A DNA stretch of 64,000 bases, from positions 29,521 to 93,520 of the forward strand of contig NZ_JAFMTW010000014.1 in NCBI RefSeq assembly GCF_017329615.1, read 5' to 3'. A model generated the notes under the pieces. It was not told the DNA's origin, did not search any database, and saw nothing but the letters and a program-made list of their open reading frames with translations. A program made the translations under genes and the position numbers. The stretch is from Alicyclobacillus suci (GTDB taxonomy: Bacteria; Bacillota; Bacilli; Alicyclobacillales; Alicyclobacillaceae). Shown piece by piece: positions 44,927 to 54,874 of this stretch (positions are counted from its first letter, which is position 1; each line of letters begins with the position of its first letter).

Positions 44927-45379
44927 GTGGTCATTTACGTAGATGCAGACGCCACACCTAAACAGGTCCTCCGAGTCACCAGAGAACTCGCCGCAAAGTA
45001 TGACATTCCCGTCATTACGGTCAGTTCCATTAACCACGAAATTGGAGGGGCCCACCATATCCAAGTCGATGCCGCTTCCCAGGCAACGGATATGGAAATC
45101 GTCCGCAGAATCGAATCCGATGTTCCAACGATTGTCATCACACAGGACTACGGCCTAGCGGCGCTGGTACTCGCCCGCAAGGCGTTTGCCATTTCGCCAA
45201 GTGGGTTGCTATATACCAATGAAAATATTAATCAGCTTCTTGATGAGCGTGCAGCCAGCGCGAAACTGCGAAGAGGCGGCAAATTTCGTATGCGCGGACC
45301 ACGACCACGAACCCACGAAGACGACGAAAAATTTGCGCAAGGACTGCACCATTTAATCGAATCCCTCCTACACCCCTAA
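44927..45379 (+). CDS. UPF0178 (YaiI/YqxD) family protein
   Basis: A 150-residue conserved protein of unknown biochemical role, with a PIN-like appearance: IYVDADATPKQVLRVTREL at the start, VQVDAASQATDMEIVRRIESDV-type centre, ITQDYGLAALVLARKA near 72-87 and the C-terminal DERAASAKLRRGGKFRMRGPRPRTHEDDEKF that identifies UPF0178. GTG 44927 is supported by GGGAGG 7 bases upstream; the frame opens slightly earlier. It is followed by an ABC ATPase gene 69 bases on. Confidence 0.87.
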   Translation: MVIYVDADATPKQVLRVTRELAAKYDIPVITVSSINHEIGGAHHIQVDAASQATDMEIVRRIESDVPTIVITQDYGLAALVLARKAFAISPSGLLYTNENINQLLDERAASAKLRRGGKFRMRGPRPRTHEDDEKFAQGLHHLIESLLHP

Positions 45380-45448
45380 CCTGCTCGCTTGCGACTTCGT
45401 GTATGATAGAAGTATCGTTGAAATCTTCAGATAAAAGAGGTATGTGCT

Positions 45449-46276
45449 GTGAGCGTGATCGAGTGCAGGGATGTCACCTGGGTGAGAAATCAGAAAACCA
45501 TTCTTCAGAATGTTCAATGGTCTGTGCAAAAAGGCGAGCACTGGGCCATTCTTGGACTCAATGGGTCGGGGAAAACCTCTCTATTAAACATCATCAACGG
45601 CTACCAATGGCCGACCCGCGGGACGGTGTGTGTGCTTGGTCAAACTTTTGGCAAGACTGACCTCCCCTCCTTGCGCAAACAAATTGGCTGGGTCAGCGCC
45701 TCGATGGCCGACCGCTTTGCGGCCGACAGACCGACGGACAGCGCACTGGAAGTGGTAATAAGCGGCAAATACGCATCCATTGGACTCTGGTCACCAACCG
45801 ACAAAGTAGCCGACGAGCGAGCGGCACTGCGCTGTCTCGAGGATGTACACGCCGAACACCTGGCAAATTCCCTGTTTCGCGTACTATCGCAAGGGGAAAA
45901 ACAGCGCGTCCTCTTGGCTCGGGCGCGGATGTCGCAACTGGGCCTCTTTATTCTCGACGAGCCATGCACCGGCCTGGACATCCTCGCAAGAGAGGTACTC
46001 CTGGAGTCGATTCAGGCATCGACCACACAACCAGATGGACCGACCATTTTATATGTCACGCACCACACCGAAGAAATTGTCCCCGGCATCACACATGTAC
46101 TTCTCTTGTCGCAGGGCGAAATCGTGGCCGCAGGGCCCAAACAAACCGTTCTGACCGACCAGAACTTATCGCAAGCCTTTGGCCTGGGTGTCACAGTCGA
46201 GTGGAAACAAGACAGGGCCTGGCTGCAAGTCGAAACATCCCTGTCGAAGGCGCCCATTGGCGCTACTGGGATGTAA
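45449..46276 (+). CDS. Orphan ABC transporter ATP-binding protein (YlmA-like)
   Basis: A 275-residue ABC ATPase: Walker A GLNGSGKTS (about 36-44), Q-loop RKQIGWVS near 77, signature LSQGEKQR near 147-154, Walker B LFILDEP near 168, and switch His in YVTHHTEE near 202. The signature LSQGE and overall arrangement resemble YlmA/ModF-type ATPases, which often lack a permease partner, as here: no membrane component lies on either side. Substrate unknown. AGAGGT lies 7 bases before GTG 45449. It ends at a strong terminator. Confidence 0.82.
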   Translation: MSVIECRDVTWVRNQKTILQNVQWSVQKGEHWAILGLNGSGKTSLLNIINGYQWPTRGTVCVLGQTFGKTDLPSLRKQIGWVSASMADRFAADRPTDSALEVVISGKYASIGLWSPTDKVADERAALRCLEDVHAEHLANSLFRVLSQGEKQRVLLARARMSQLGLFILDEPCTGLDILAREVLLESIQASTTQPDGPTILYVTHHTEEIVPGITHVLLLSQGEIVAAGPKQTVLTDQNLSQAFGLGVTVEWKQDRAWLQVETSLSKAPIGATGM

Positions 46277-46303
46277 GGAAAACACTTGTTGCCCTCTATA
46301 AAT

Positions 46304-46347
46304 AAAAGACCCACTCACGCCAACTGTACGCGTGAGCGGGTCTTTTT
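46304..46347. terminator. Terminator between the ABC ATPase and namA
   Basis: A long stem (GACCCACTCACGC with GCGTGAGCGGGTC, one mismatch) is flanked by AAAA and TTTTT, so it can work in both directions between convergent genes. Confidence 0.85.
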
Positions 46348-46409
46348 CCTTTGACATCTCTATCCTCCGCTATTGCCGCAATAGGCACATGCCACCACAA
46401 CGCGACGGT

Positions 46410-47435
46410 TTAGCGGATAGCCATTTCGTACTGTTTTGGCGCAAGCGGTTTGACGCGGAGCTGCTGCGCTGCATGTAGCGCAAAATACGGGTCGTTGAGC
46501 AAGCCCCGGGCGATAGCGACGAGATCTGCATCTTCATTGGCAATCACCGACTCGGCAAGCGCTGCGTTATCGAGCATTCCGACAGCGATAACCGGTACGC
46601 CCAACTGCTCTTTGATGGCTCGCGCGAATGGCACTTGATACCCTGGGTAATTCCCCGGGCGGCGCTTGCCAGCCGGTCCCTCGCCACCGGAACTAACATG
46701 GAACATATCGACGCCGGCACGGTGATATGCCCGACAAAGCTCGATAGCGTGGTCTATGTCATAACCGCCATCCACATATTCCACAGCCGACAGCCGGAAC
46801 AAGAGCGGCATCGAGCTCGGCATCTCCGCCTTCATGGCCTCGATAACTTCGACGCCAAACCGAGTCAAATCAGCCCCGTACGCGTCCTTGCGGTGGTTGG
46901 TCAACGGTGATTGGAACTGATGCACCAGATAGCCGTGCGCACCGTGAATTTCAATCGTGTCGACGCCAGCCCTCACTGCCCGTCGCGCAGCGGCAGCAAA
47001 TTTCTCGACCATCCGTTTGACTTCGTCGGTCGTCAATTCGCGAGGCGTCTTGTAATTGTCTCCTTCGAAACGGATGGCGGACGGCGCCACTGGTTCGGGC
47101 GCGTCTTCAGCCTTGCGACCTGCATGGGCAATCTGAATGCCAATCTTGGCGTCGTACTGATGAACAGAATCGATAATGCGTTGAAAAGCTGGGATATGAT
47201 CATCCGACCACAGACCAAGGTCGTAATCCGTAATGCGACCGTCTGGCTCAACGTCGGTCATCTCCATGATAATGAGGCCCACTCCGCCGATAGCCCGGCT
47301 TGTATAGTGAACGTAGTGCCACTCATTTGGAACGCCATCTTTTGCCGTGACGGAGTATTGACACATCGGCGCCATGACGATGCGATTTTTCAAGGTCAAA
47401 TCCTTCAAAGAAAATGGTGTGAACAACCTTGCCAT
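46410..47435 (-). CDS. namA: NADPH dehydrogenase NamA (old yellow enzyme, YqjM-like)
   Basis: An FMN-dependent ene-reductase that reduces activated C=C bonds with NADPH and is tied to electrophile and oxidative stress. In 341 residues: LFTPFSLKDLTLKNRIVMAPMCQYS (about 4-28, with the Cys that tunes FMN in YqjM-type enzymes), GIQIAHAGRKAE near 99, EIHGAHGYLVHQFQSPLTN near 163-181 (His pair and Tyr), and VIAVGMLDN plus DLVAIARGLLNDP near 297-320 for the phosphate site. ATG 47435 is chosen; the longer frame upstream is unsupported. Leftward, monocistronic. Confidence 0.92.
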   Translation of the reverse strand: MARLFTPFSLKDLTLKNRIVMAPMCQYSVTAKDGVPNEWHYVHYTSRAIGGVGLIIMEMTDVEPDGRITDYDLGLWSDDHIPAFQRIIDSVHQYDAKIGIQIAHAGRKAEDAPEPVAPSAIRFEGDNYKTPRELTTDEVKRMVEKFAAAARRAVRAGVDTIEIHGAHGYLVHQFQSPLTNHRKDAYGADLTRFGVEVIEAMKAEMPSSMPLLFRLSAVEYVDGGYDIDHAIELCRAYHRAGVDMFHVSSGGEGPAGKRRPGNYPGYQVPFARAIKEQLGVPVIAVGMLDNAALAESVIANEDADLVAIARGLLNDPYFALHAAQQLRVKPLAPKQYEMAIR

Positions 47436-47614
47436 AAGGGCCCTATCTCCTCTCTCCTGGTGTATGCGTATTGTCTCTATGCTACACGCAAGACGCACCC
47501 AACACTCTACTATCATAAATTTAGGGACTTCAATTCGCAAATCACCTGAGGGAAATTTGCCAGATGTTCAAGTTCCCAAATCCTAGATGACCGCCACTTC
47601 CCGGAAATTTGGTC

Positions 47615-47656
47615 AAAAAACGAGCCGCCCCAAGTCCTTCTTAGGCCGGCTCGTTT
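47615..47656 (-). terminator. Terminator after the DEAD-box helicase gene
   Basis: On the minus strand AAACGAGCCG pairs with CGGCTCGTTTT across a loop, followed by a T-run, starting about 25 bases past the stop. Confidence 0.8.
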
Positions 47657-47680
47657 CAATTGGCACATCGTAAAATTGCG

Positions 47681-49129
47681 TTAACCGCGTGCGCGGTTGC
47701 CGCGGTAGTGTCCACTACCACTGCCCTTGCCATAGCGGGAAGAACCATGACGACCTGCATCGCGGCCCCGATGATCACGCCCGCGTTCACTCTTATGTTG
47801 ACCGCGGATGCGAACAGGCCGCTCTGCTGTCAACGTGATTGGCACTTCTTGCGTGCCCTTGGTCAACAGCTTAATCGCTGCAGAAACGACCGTAATGGAA
47901 TCCTGATTCTCCAGCAGTTCCTCAGCCAAATGGCGGAACGCGCCGAGATCTTCATTCTGGCAGGATTCGAGCAATTGTTCCATAGCCACCCGCTGCTTGC
48001 TCTCCCTCGCCTCAATGTAGGTAGGCAATGGTTTGCGTGTGATTTTCCGCTTCGTCACGCGTTCAATGTGATGCAAGTGGTCAATCTCGCGCGGTGTGAC
48101 AAACGTGGCGGCAATCCCGCTCTTGCCAGCGCGCCCCGTACGGCCAATTCGGTGCACATAACTGTCGATGTCCTGTGGGATATCGAAGTTGTAGACGTGC
48201 GTGACACCAGACACGTCGAGTCCACGTGCCGCAACGTCCGTCGCCACCAACACATCCAGTCCGCCATCACGAAACTTGCTCATGACGTTATCGCGCTGTT
48301 TCTGACTGAGGTCCCCGTGCAACCCGTCGGCAATATACCCACGGGTCTGCAACGCGCTCGTCAATTCATCGACCCGACGTTTCGTCCGGCCAAAGACAAT
48401 CGCAAGTTCCGGACTTTGAATGTCGAGCAGACGCGTCAACACATTTAATTTCTGTGCTTCGGACACTTCATAATACACTTGCTCGATACTTGGGACCGTT
48501 ACCTCGCTGGCCTTTGCTGAAACAACGACAAAATCGCGCATGAACTTTTTCGCCAGCTCGCGAACCCCTGGTTTCATCGTGGCCGAGAACAAAAGGGTTT
48601 GCCGTTCTGCTGGACACTCAGCGAGAATCGTTTCAATATCCTCGACAAATCCCATATCGAGCATTTCGTCTGCCTCGTCGAGTACCGCGACGCGAACGCC
48701 ATCGAGACGCACCGTACGTCGGTTCATATGATCCATCAACCGCCCTGGCGTCGCAACGACCACGTGCGGACGATTGCGCAACGCGCGAATTTGTCGCCCG
48801 ATGTCCTGACCGCCATAGACTGCCAGCACACGTACACCCTTGACGCTTCCGACTTTAATGATTTCCTCAGCCACCTGAATGCACAATTCCCGCGTCGGTG
48901 TGAGAATAAGCGCCTGTAATGATTCACTTTTCGTATCGACGAACTCGACTACCGGAATGGAGAACGCCACTGTTTTACCAGTGCCGGTCTGCGCCTGACC
49001 AATTACGTCTTGACCAGTCATCGCCACGGGAATCGCCTGAGATTGAATGTCTGTTGCCGACTCAAACCCCATGTTTCCAAGTGCTTTAAGGACTGGTTCA
49101 CTTAAATTCAGTTCTGAAAATAATGCCAT
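47681..49129 (-). CDS. DEAD-box ATP-dependent RNA helicase (CshA/DeaD-type)
   Basis: A 482-residue RNA helicase for mRNA turnover and ribosome assembly, often cold-induced. Core motifs in order: Q-motif [31 protein letters not shown] (about 4-34), AQTGTGKT near 45, [26 protein letters not shown] near 150, SATM, and [14 protein letters not shown] near 320. The C-terminal tail (about 445-482) is basic and Gly-rich with several RG pairs, typical of CshA-like proteins. AAAGGGG lies 7 bases before ATG 49129. It probably works with the RNA degradosome. Confidence 0.92.
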   Translation of the reverse strand: MALFSELNLSEPVLKALGNMGFESATDIQSQAIPVAMTGQDVIGQAQTGTGKTVAFSIPVVEFVDTKSESLQALILTPTRELCIQVAEEIIKVGSVKGVRVLAVYGGQDIGRQIRALRNRPHVVVATPGRLMDHMNRRTVRLDGVRVAVLDEADEMLDMGFVEDIETILAECPAERQTLLFSATMKPGVRELAKKFMRDFVVVSAKASEVTVPSIEQVYYEVSEAQKLNVLTRLLDIQSPELAIVFGRTKRRVDELTSALQTRGYIADGLHGDLSQKQRDNVMSKFRDGGLDVLVATDVAARGLDVSGVTHVYNFDIPQDIDSYVHRIGRTGRAGKSGIAATFVTPREIDHLHHIERVTKRKITRKPLPTYIEARESKQRVAMEQLLESCQNEDLGAFRHLAEELLENQDSITVVSAAIKLLTKGTQEVPITLTAERPVRIRGQHKSERGRDHRGRDAGRHGSSRYGKGSGSGHYRGNRARG

Positions 49130-49461
49130 ACATTTACCCCTTTAACGTTTCGGTTGTCGCCTAAGTTTAGACTTGTACAATTCGCTTCACGACATACCTC
49201 AAAATGCAATTTCCTGCCCAGTTGGGCTGTTGGTGCACATGACGGCTATGTAAAGTGGATACACAGTGGAGATTTCCGACGGAAGTCATCAGTTAGAGGA
49301 GGAGGTATTGACGACAGGACTCTCTGCCTGCCCACAATACGACGTGGTCACTTACTGAATGCTGCATGGAGCAACGATGACCGGAGGGGTGCATTACTGC
49401 ACCCCATGCCCGAAAATTCATCATTTCGAGCGTCGTTCTATGCACGCACAAGTCACTTGTG
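49130..49461. other. 332-base gap with a strong ribosome-site-like sequence and a hairpin
   Basis: No gene is supported. GAGGAGGAGG at about 49296-49305 on the plus strand looks like a strong ribosome site, but the nearest start (TTG 49308) gives only 16 codons. GGGGTGCA-4-TGCACCCC (49386-49405) is a perfect 8-bp hairpin about 57 bases past the permease stop and may end that transcript. The promoter of the helicase gene should lie in the left part. Confidence 0.5.
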
Positions 49462-51045
49462 TCATGTATCCGATCCTTCTTCATCCATCTCATCTTCGTC
49501 GAGCATCGCTTTGGGTAGCCCCGTGCGGCCGCCCCAATAATATGTGATCACTGCAATCACAGCGATAACCACTTGGTCCCAAACTCGCGGTATCCAGGCA
49601 ATACCCCCAAAATCCCCGAGTTTCGATACAATTATAATCGCCGCATAATAAAATACCAACCACCATGAAGCTTTCAACTGCTGCATAAACGAGACTTGGC
49701 GCTTCGGAACCCACTTATACGCTATCACATAGATGACAAACATCACCAACTGTGAACCGAGTAACCACGAATCCACTGTCCACCCCGTCCAGTAGACAAT
49801 CAAACTGGCGATGATGAACGCAATGGGTCCAATAACGTGCATGCCCTTCAAGTAAAATGGACGCGCCAACTGCGGTGCATTTCGGCGAAACGCATACGCG
49901 GAAATCGGTGCAAGTGCGTACGTCAGCACGAGAGCGTCCGAGACCACCCCAATGAGCGTCCCCCAAGATGGGAACGGTAGCGTCCAAAAGATTGAAAAGA
50001 CGAAAGACAGCCACAAAGCGGGCCGTGGAATGCCAGTCCTTTTGTCAATTCTACCAAACAACTTGAACAATGTCCCGTTTTTCGCCCAGCCAAACACAAT
50101 ACGTGACGTAGAATTCATAAAAATGTTGGCAGATCCGCTCGGAGACACAATCGCGTCCAAGACAATCAGAATGGCTAACCAGCCAATACCAAGCATGACG
50201 GCGAGATCGCGAAAAGGCAAGCTGAATGCCTGACTGATACCCGTCCACCCACCGGCGAGTCTTGCAGTTGGAATCGCGCCGATAAAGGATACTTGCAGCA
50301 AAATATAGACCACGGCCGATAAAATTACAGACAAAATGAGTGCCAAAGGAACGGTTCGCTGGGGCCGCTTGGCCTCACTCGCGACCGAGACGATAGGCTG
50401 TAATCCAAGATAGGCAAACATAACGCCACCGGTTGAAATGGCGGTTTCAATGCCAGAAACACCAAATGGTGCAAACCCATGTACAGTGAAATTGCCACTT
50501 TTTAAGTGAATCAGCAGAACAATAATCGTCAGCGAAGGTACGACAAACTTGAGAATCGTCATGACCGTATTGACTTTTGCGAACGTGCCGACACTCCAGT
50601 AGTTTAAAAGAAAAAAGACGAATAAGAGTGCGACCTGCAAAATCCAGCCAAGCAAACTCGGCGATTGTCCGCCCGAACTTGATAGCGCCGGCCACCAAGA
50701 TGCTGCGTACTGGCGTGCTGCCTCCACTTCAATGCTGCACAAACTAGAATAAGCAATCAGCGTCGCAAATCCCATCAAATATCCGAGCAAGGGGCCATGC
50801 GAGTAGACCGGATAGCGAACAATTCCACCGGCCCGCGGAATCGCCCCGCCCAGTTCAGCATAAACGAGCCCCAGGAGAATCACGGCAATTCCGCCAATCA
50901 GCCACGAAATCCAACCTGCTGGGCCTGCATCAGACGCAACCGTACTTGAAGCAAATAACCAACCTGATCCGAAGATAGCCCCAAAGCCGATAAAAATCAG
51001 ATCTGACAACGACAACCGCTTTTTCAGTTTTCCGTTTTGTTCCAC
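49462..51045 (-). CDS. APC-family amino acid permease
   Basis: A 527-residue cytoplasmic-membrane transporter of the amino acid-polyamine-organocation superfamily with about 12-14 hydrophobic segments. The first helix region SLSDLIFIGFGAIFGSGWLFASS (about 12-34) carries the conserved GxGxIFGSGW substrate-binding glycines, and GAIPRAGGIVRYPVYSHG lies near 68. The protein resembles YveA-like aspartate permeases, but the substrate is not firm. GGAGGT lies 6 bases before GTG 51045. It is 38 bases downstream of the ABC-F gene on the same strand and may be co-transcribed with it. Confidence 0.88.
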   Translation of the reverse strand: MEQNGKLKKRLSLSDLIFIGFGAIFGSGWLFASSTVASDAGPAGWISWLIGGIAVILLGLVYAELGGAIPRAGGIVRYPVYSHGPLLGYLMGFATLIAYSSLCSIEVEAARQYAASWWPALSSSGGQSPSLLGWILQVALLFVFFLLNYWSVGTFAKVNTVMTILKFVVPSLTIIVLLIHLKSGNFTVHGFAPFGVSGIETAISTGGVMFAYLGLQPIVSVASEAKRPQRTVPLALILSVILSAVVYILLQVSFIGAIPTARLAGGWTGISQAFSLPFRDLAVMLGIGWLAILIVLDAIVSPSGSANIFMNSTSRIVFGWAKNGTLFKLFGRIDKRTGIPRPALWLSFVFSIFWTLPFPSWGTLIGVVSDALVLTYALAPISAYAFRRNAPQLARPFYLKGMHVIGPIAFIIASLIVYWTGWTVDSWLLGSQLVMFVIYVIAYKWVPKRQVSFMQQLKASWWLVFYYAAIIIVSKLGDFGGIAWIPRVWDQVVIAVIAVITYYWGGRTGLPKAMLDEDEMDEEGSDT

Positions 51046-51083
51046 AAAACCACCTCCAGCCTCTCATCGTAAGAATATGTTAC

Positions 51084-53027
51084 TCAGACAGGCGAAACGC
51101 CATCACCCTGTGATTGACGCTTACTACGTTCGATTTCCTCAGCCAACTCGTTGAGATACGTCCAACGCTCCAATAAGTTATCGAGTTTTTCCTGCAGTTC
51201 GGATTGCTGCTCAAACAGTTCGGCCAACTTGACGTGATCAGCCGCATGAATTTGCATCTGCTTCTCCACCTCGGCAAGCGCCTGTTCAGTCTCTTCAATC
51301 CAACCGTCTATCTGTTCGTATTCCTTCTGCTCTTTGAACGTAAATTTCACGACGTTGCGCCGGCGCTCGTGCGACGTCGCTTCAATTGGCCGGGCAGCTT
51401 TCGCTGGTGATTCCACCTCACGTTGCCCCTGCGCGTTCACGCGCTCGATATAATCCGTATAATTACCAAATTGAACGTCAATGCCCCCCATATCGCCAAA
51501 AACAAACACCTTGTTCGCCACCCGGTCGAGAAAATACCTATCATGGGATACAGCGATGACCGCTCCAGGAAACTCATCCAAATACGATTCCAACACGGAC
51601 AGGGTAGGAATGTCGAGGTCATTTGTCGGCTCATCCAGCAGCAACACATTCGGTGCAGACATCAGCGTCTTTAAAAGGGCAAGCCGCCGGCGCTCACCAC
51701 CGGATAACTTCGCGACAGGAGTCCACTGAAGACTCGCCGGAAACAAGAATCGTTCGAGCATCTGTGACGCGCGAATGCGTTCCCCATCCGCTGTCTCCAC
51801 ATACTCGGCTTCTTCTCGAATCACGTCAATCACCCGCGCATCCTTGTCCACTAAATTGTGTTCCTGGGCGAAGTAACCGATTTTCACGGTCAATCCGGTA
51901 CGCACCTCCCCTGCATCCGGCTGCTCTATGCCGGCCAAAAGCTTCAGCAAAGTCGATTTGCCGACACCATTCGGCCCCACAATGCCAATGCGGTCATCGC
52001 GCTGAACGATGTAGCTGAAATTCTGAATAATGGGTCTTCCTCCGTACGACTTGCTGACATGATCTAACTCAATCACGAATTTTCCCAATCGACTGGCAGC
52101 AGCCGAAATTTCGACCGCTTCCTGACTGGCCTCAGTCGTCATTTCTAGCACTTCATAATAACGCTGTGTACGAGCCTTTTGCTTTGTGCCCCGAGCACGC
52201 GGTCCCTTGCGAATCCACTCAATTTCATTGCGCAAAAAGTTTTGTCGTTTTTCCTCGGATGCGCGCTGAACTTCTTCTCGAGCCAACTTACCCTCTAAAA
52301 ACGACGCATAGTTGCCCGGATACGTGTAAATGCGGCCCTGATGAAGTTCAAATATGCGATTGACTACCCTATCTAAGAAATAGCGGTCATGCGTAACCAT
52401 AAACAACGCACCTTTGCGCCGTTGCAGATACTTTTCCAACCAGGCTACCGTCTCGTTGTCAATGTGGTTTGTCGGTTCGTCGAGCACGAGCAAATCCGAT
52501 GGTTGAATGAGCGCCCGCGCCATCGCCACACGCTTGCGCCATCCGCCGGAGAGTTCTCCGACTTTCCGATAGACATCAGTCACACCCAACTGTGTCAGAA
52601 TCGCTTTCGCTTCGTGTTCCAAACTCCACGCGTCCGCTGCATCCATCTGGGCCTGTAGGCGAATCAGTTTTTCCTGCGCCCGTTGCGACTGAGGATTCTG
52701 CAATGCATCACGCACAGCATCTTCGTAGTCGCGTAAAAGCCGCATGATCGGCAAATCGCCGTGGTAGACCTGCTCGAGTATCGTCGATTCCGCATCGAAT
52801 TGCGGTTCTTGCGGCAGGAAGTGAACACGCGCCCCACCACTGAACACAATTGTTCCCGAGTCTGGCACGTCGACGCCCGCAAGCATCTTCAACAGTGTCG
52901 ACTTCCCCGTTCCATTGACGCCGATGAGCCCAATTCTATCTGTGTCTTCAATCCCAAATGAGACGCCACTTAGCACCACTTTTTCACCGTAGCGCTTCTC
53001 GATTCGCTCTGCAGATACGATATTCAT
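51084..53027 (-). CDS. ABC-F family ATPase (Uup/EttA-like)
   Basis: A 647-residue soluble protein with two fused ABC ATPase domains and no membrane part. Domain 1: GVNGTGKST near 37, LSGGWRKR near 154, LDEPTNHID near 175. Domain 2: GPNGVGKST near 354, LSGGERRR near 442, LDEPTNDLD near 463. A charged linker (about 235-320) and a coiled C-terminus (about 560-640, EQIDGWIEETEQALAEVEKQ) match the Uup branch. ABC-F proteins act on ribosomes; Uup-like members also affect DNA stability. ATG 53027 is preferred over an upstream GTG. No antibiotic-resistance-type linker is claimed. It is divergent from the uracil-type permease. Confidence 0.9.
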   Translation of the reverse strand: MNIVSAERIEKRYGEKVVLSGVSFGIEDTDRIGLIGVNGTGKSTLLKMLAGVDVPDSGTIVFSGGARVHFLPQEPQFDAESTILEQVYHGDLPIMRLLRDYEDAVRDALQNPQSQRAQEKLIRLQAQMDAADAWSLEHEAKAILTQLGVTDVYRKVGELSGGWRKRVAMARALIQPSDLLVLDEPTNHIDNETVAWLEKYLQRRKGALFMVTHDRYFLDRVVNRIFELHQGRIYTYPGNYASFLEGKLAREEVQRASEEKRQNFLRNEIEWIRKGPRARGTKQKARTQRYYEVLEMTTEASQEAVEISAAASRLGKFVIELDHVSKSYGGRPIIQNFSYIVQRDDRIGIVGPNGVGKSTLLKLLAGIEQPDAGEVRTGLTVKIGYFAQEHNLVDKDARVIDVIREEAEYVETADGERIRASQMLERFLFPASLQWTPVAKLSGGERRRLALLKTLMSAPNVLLLDEPTNDLDIPTLSVLESYLDEFPGAVIAVSHDRYFLDRVANKVFVFGDMGGIDVQFGNYTDYIERVNAQGQREVESPAKAARPIEATSHERRRNVVKFTFKEQKEYEQIDGWIEETEQALAEVEKQMQIHAADHVKLAELFEQQSELQEKLDNLLERWTYLNELAEEIERSKRQSQGDGVSPV

Positions 53028-53272
53028 TGTCACCCGTCCCAAACTTCAATCTAACCGTATGCGCGCCCCTATTGCACGACGCCGGGTCCCGCTCGTGGCG
53101 ACAAACGGTCATTCTCACGCCATCATACCACGCCAGCCGCTGCCGTATGCCCGCTAAACCAACGCCGGTGACAGTGCTCGCCGAATTTTTTATCGCCAGA
53201 AGGGCCGCCGATGGATATACTATTGGACGGTGTTCGTCAATTTTCGAGTATATGTAACAAGGAGGCTATCTC

Positions 53273-54457
53273 TTGAGGTCGTTTCTACGCGCAGTACCGC
53301 TATCCTTTCAGCACGTTTTCGCCATGTTCGGCGCGACAGTGCTTGTCCCTCTTTTAACCGGACTCGACCCCGGCTCAACCCTCGTCGCCAGCGGCGTCGG
53401 CACCCTTATCTTTCACCTCATCACCCGTGGCAAAGTTCCCACCTACTTAGGGTCGTCATTCGCCTTTATCGCGCCGCTCACCTTGTTCGTCGGCAAGCAT
53501 CATACGCCGGGACAAGCTGTCACAGGGCTGATTAGCGTTTCCATCGTCTACGGCATCCTGTCACTGATTATCGCAGGTATCGGCGTGGCGCGCGTGCGCA
53601 AAGCGATTCCACCCGTGGTCGTGGGGCCGGTCGTCGCCATTATCGGATTGTCGCTCGCGCAAACAGCTATCCAGTCGGAAGCCTCCACCCACTGGGATGT
53701 GGCCATCGTCAGTCTCTTAGCAGGAATTCTCGCGTCGCTTGTAGGGCCGAAACAACTTCGACTTATCCCAATTTTATTCGGCATCGTGATTGGCTATGTG
53801 TACGCCATCCTCCGCGGCCTGGTCGATTTCAGCACCATCCGCCACACACCTTGGGTACAACTTCCACACTTCACCGCCCCGTCCTTCAGCTGGTCCGTCA
53901 TTTTAGCGATGGCCCCTATCGCACTGGTCACATTTGTCGAAGATTTGGGCCACATGTTCGTGCTTACGGAAATCACTCAAAAGGATGTCATCAAAAGCCC
54001 TGGTTTCTCTTCCATTCTCTTGGGCAATGGCGTCGCCACCTTCGTTTCCGCCTTTCTCGGCGGCCCAGCACAAACCACGTACGCAGAGAATCTCGGTGTG
54101 CTGGCCATGACACGACAATTTTCTAGCCGCATCATCCAAGGGGCAGCCATCATCGCCATCATCCTTGGGCTACTTGGTAAATTCGGCGGGCTGATTCAAT
54201 CCATTCCAACTGCCGTCATGGGAGGCATCGGCATTCTCCTATACGGCATGATTGCTGCAATGGGCATTCGCCACATGATTGAGGAAAAAGTAAACCTTGG
54301 AAACATGAAAAATCTGATCATCGTTGCGGTCATCTTCATCATCGGCGTCGGGTACGCCAATAATGGCATCGCCTACGCCACCATCGCTGGCCTGCTCATC
54401 TACTGGCTAATCCCCGACTTGAGCGCGCGCATCAACAAACAAACAGAACACAACTAA
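53273..54457 (+). CDS. NCS2-family uracil/xanthine permease (UraA/PyrP-like)
   Basis: A 394-residue nucleobase:proton symporter with about 14 hydrophobic segments. The N-terminus LSFQHVFAMFGATVLVPLLTGLDPGSTL (about 10-37) and the uracil-branch motif EDLGHMFVLTE near 223 with GGPAQTTYAENLGV near 263-276 favour uracil over xanthine. TTG 53273 has AAGGAGG 7 bases upstream. No PyrR-binding attenuator is recognised upstream, and no pyr genes flank it. A hairpin follows the stop. Confidence 0.9.
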   Translation: MRSFLRAVPLSFQHVFAMFGATVLVPLLTGLDPGSTLVASGVGTLIFHLITRGKVPTYLGSSFAFIAPLTLFVGKHHTPGQAVTGLISVSIVYGILSLIIAGIGVARVRKAIPPVVVGPVVAIIGLSLAQTAIQSEASTHWDVAIVSLLAGILASLVGPKQLRLIPILFGIVIGYVYAILRGLVDFSTIRHTPWVQLPHFTAPSFSWSVILAMAPIALVTFVEDLGHMFVLTEITQKDVIKSPGFSSILLGNGVATFVSAFLGGPAQTTYAENLGVLAMTRQFSSRIIQGAAIIAIILGLLGKFGGLIQSIPTAVMGGIGILLYGMIAAMGIRHMIEEKVNLGNMKNLIIVAVIFIIGVGYANNGIAYATIAGLLIYWLIPDLSARINKQTEHN

Positions 54458-54463
54458 GTGACA

Positions 54464-54494
54464 AACGCCACGATTCCGGTGTAAAAAATCGTGG
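54464..54494. terminator. Hairpin between the NCS2 permease and chorismate mutase genes
   Basis: A perfect 10-bp stem CGCCACGATT/AATCGTGGCG with an 11-base loop lies 7 bases past the permease stop and 13 bases from the convergent chorismate mutase stop. Confidence 0.7.
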
Positions 54495-54506
54495 CGCCTT
54501 TGTCGC

Positions 54507-54821
54507 TCAATTCTCTTGTCCCGCACACTCGCCTTGAATCATCTCCCTCTCCATGCGGCAAGTCTCCTCATGAATGAGACGATACAGGCGAGACATAAAT
54601 TGTTCGCTCAATTGATACTGCTCTCCCATCGCGATGTACGACCGCTCAACTTGCACTGCCCGATCCCGCTGCACCACCGGCTTCCTCCACACCTGCTTTA
54701 ACGCAGCAACTTTCTTCGCCACTTCAAACCGCGAAGCGAGCACCTCCACGACCCGCTTGTCAATTTCATCTATCTCCGTCCGATACCTTGCGATGCCATC
54801 TCTCCACAACTTTTCTGTCAT
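54507..54821 (-). CDS. Chorismate mutase, AroQ class
   Basis: Converts chorismate to prephenate, the first step to Phe and Tyr. The 104-residue all-helical protein has the AroQ pattern RTEIDEIDKRVVEVLASRFEVAKKVAALK (about 14-42), the mid VVQRDRAVQVERS and the late LYRLIHEETCRMERE helix. It is a stand-alone mutase, not fused to a DAHP synthase or prephenate dehydratase. ATG 54821 has GGGGGA 6 bases upstream. The 5' leader is a T-box riboswitch with a probable Phe specifier, so the gene is turned on when charged tRNA-Phe runs low. Confidence 0.85.
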   Translation of the reverse strand: MTEKLWRDGIARYRTEIDEIDKRVVEVLASRFEVAKKVAALKQVWRKPVVQRDRAVQVERSYIAMGEQYQLSEQFMSRLYRLIHEETCRMEREMIQGECAGQEN

Positions 54822-54874
54822 ACAGATTCCCCCAGAACTTCGTTTTACGTGCCAAACGCCTGTACCGAAACGAC

